This document shows, one piece after another, positions 33,381 to 34,482 of a DNA stretch of 34,482 nucleotides. The translations under genes and the position numbers were made by a program. Every line of letters begins with the position of its first letter. The stretch's first letter is position 1. This stretch comes from an uncultured Chitinophagaceae bacterium. Lineage in GTDB: Bacteria; Bacteroidota; Bacteroidia; Chitinophagales; Chitinophagaceae. A model generated the notes under the pieces. The model was given only the letters and a program-made list of their open reading frames with translations, did not search any database and was not told the origin of the DNA. The DNA lies in assembly GCA_903870685.1 (NCBI GenBank), contig CAIQDX010000041.1:1-34482 (forward strand), read 5' to 3'.

Positions 33381-34482
33381 TTATTCTTTCGATTTAATTA
33401 CCAGCTTAGCACATATTCCTGCAACAATCATTGATGCCCCGGCTAAAGCAATTACATTGATTGCTTTATCACCAACCATCGTTAATAATAAACCACCTAA
33501 TAAACTTGCTGCAATTTGCGGGATGGTAATAGTTGCATTAAAAATACCCATATAAGCACCCGTTTGTTTTGCAGGTAATGAAGAAGAAAGAATAGCATAC
33601 GGTAAAGCAAGAATAGCTGCCCATGCGATTCCTACTCCTATCATTGGTAAAAAGAGTAAATTTTTATCATGAATAAATATCATCGAAATCAAGCCTATTC
33701 CACCTAATACTAATGAAGTCATATAAACATTTCTTCTTTTATACTTAGTTGCCAATTGTGATAGTATGATTGAAAACAAAGCAGCAAAAATGCTGTAACC
33801 ACCAAAAATTACGCCTGTCCAGTTTCCTGCTTCATTCGATTTTTCCAATACATTCTTATTTGTTGATAAATCGAAATTTAAATTATAATCTACTTTATTA
33901 GCTTTAGTTAACGATTTAACTATTTCTTTTGGCAAATTTAATTCAGCTATATCCTTTTTATTTTCGGTATATATTTTAACTACATCTAATTTTTTCTGAT
34001 CTAATTTTTTAGCAACAACTTCTTGAGCAAAATTTAATTGATATTGATTAACTCCCCAAACATTTTGTGTAATTCCTTGTGTTGTAAAAACCCACATTAA
34101 AAAAAGCGCAAACCAAGAAAAAAATTGTGTTACTGCTAATTGCCACATAGTAGCAGGAATATTTTTTAATAAATCAAAAAAAGAAATTTTTTGCTTTTCT
34201 GTTGCATCAATATTATTATACTTCGCATATTCTTCGGGTGGATATTCTTTGGTCCGGAATGAAGTCCACAATACACTTAACAGTAATACCCCACCGCCAA
34301 AATAAAACGACCAAATAACCGAATCGGCTACTTTATGCCCTGCAGCAGGTTCATTTGCAACTCCACTCCATGTTAGAAAAAAAGGAAGAAATGAACCAAC
34401 GGCAGCTCCAACATTTATCAATAAACTCTGAATAGCATAGCCTTTATTTCTTTGGTTTTCATTTACCATATCACTTACTAAT
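33381..34482 (-). CDS. MFS sugar transporter (SLC45-like), N-terminus outside the window
   Basis: The frame is open through the window end: beyond the ATG at 34469 it still reads LVSD in frame, so the true start is further on and about 366 C-terminal residues are seen. The text SDMVNENQRNKGYAIQSLLINVGAAVGSFLPF matches, in shorter pieces (VNENQRNKGYAIQS, GAAVGSFLP), the mid-protein helices of MFS sugar porters. About nine membrane segments are visible, with a soluble insertion of roughly 60 residues (QEVVAKKLDQKKLDVVKIY onward). SLC45-type MFS proteins in Bacteroidota occur in maltose/alpha-glucan loci, and the SusA-like enzyme downstream fits this. Inner-membrane location and sugar import are inferred. 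Confidence 0.8.
   Translation of the reverse strand, partial: LVSDMVNENQRNKGYAIQSLLINVGAAVGSFLPFFLTWSGVANEPAAGHKVADSVIWSFYFGGGVLLLSVLWTSFRTKEYPPEEYAKYNNIDATEKQKISFFDLLKNIPATMWQLAVTQFFSWFALFLMWVFTTQGITQNVWGVNQYQLNFAQEVVAKKLDQKKLDVVKIYTENKKDIAELNLPKEIVKSLTKANKVDYNLNFDLSTNKNVLEKSNEAGNWTGVIFGGYSIFAALFSIILSQLATKYKRRNVYMTSLVLGGIGLISMIFIHDKNLLFLPMIGVGIAWAAILALPYAILSSSLPAKQTGAYMGIFNATITIPQIAASLLGGLLLTMVGDKAINVIALAGASMIVAGICAKLVIKSKE

Noticed and set aside
1-34482. tRNA genes, CRISPR arrays, insertion sequences and prophage genes
   Set aside because: None could be recognised on either strand. The short repeats found do not have CRISPR structure and no transposase or integrase is encoded.

Overview
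The window is AT-rich chromosomal DNA from a member of the Bacteroidota, most likely Chitinophagaceae or a close relative. This rests on several observations. There are GLPGLI-family proteins, outer-membrane barrels with a carboxypeptidase-regulatory domain, and DUF4403, DUF6588 and DUF6702 proteins. Many signal peptides end in ...AQ. Several genes have TAnnTTTG promoter boxes just upstream and lack Shine-Dalgarno sequences. The genus is inferred loosely. No tRNA, rRNA, CRISPR array, transposase or phage gene was seen.

Layout. (1) 1-1923: the tail of a DUF6702 protein, convergent with an ArnT-like glycosyltransferase. (2) 1924-7905: the unusual region. It holds a degenerate array with an exact 21-bp period (about 2012-2260) and a REP/MITE-like inverted repeat. 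It also holds two copies of a roughly 90-bp promoter-like element (element A, 2432-2521 and 5965-6054) and two copies of a roughly 80-bp hairpin-forming element (element B, 2563-2643 and 7154-7232). Among these lie a large Cys-rich lipoprotein with a JAMM-like metal motif, a small secreted protein, an orphan LuxR-type response regulator, a 300-aa protein of unknown function, and a small secreted ORF broken by one TGA. The two element A copies precede the lipoprotein and the 300-aa protein; the second lies in the divergent gap next to the regulator. A small secretion-linked regulon controlled by that regulator is the main hypothesis here. (3) 7906-12487: a GLPGLI protein coupled to an outer-membrane barrel, then a secreted coiled-coil protein. 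(4) 12489-15194, minus strand: PAP2 phosphatase, DHA2 multidrug transporter and universal stress protein, a likely operon. (5) 15305-20688: a small secreted protein, a SAM methyltransferase, a GlmM-like phosphohexomutase, a cysteine desulfurase and a DUF4403 lipoprotein. (6) 20803-26584: an erythromycin-esterase-like protein, a secreted ChbG/HpnK deacetylase, a glycogen branching enzyme and a secreted S10 peptidase. (7) 26772-30319: a second barrel/GLPGLI pair in the opposite gene order. (8) 30321-34482, minus strand: a SusA-like GH13 enzyme, a DUF6588 protein and a truncated sugar-type MFS transporter, which looks like part of an alpha-glucan/maltodextrin locus.

How the genes fit together. 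The GH13 enzyme would cut maltodextrins outside the cytoplasm and the MFS protein would import the products. GlgB would build glycogen branches, though it is separated from the other two. GlmM supplies amino-sugar phosphate for the envelope. The two barrel/GLPGLI pairs and the many secreted proteins indicate an envelope- and secretion-heavy neighbourhood. Several starts were moved inward from the longest open frame (secreted protein at 11684, methyltransferase at 16481, glmM at 16624, cysteine desulfurase at 18103, DUF4403 at 19291), using promoter boxes, signal peptides or family N-termini.
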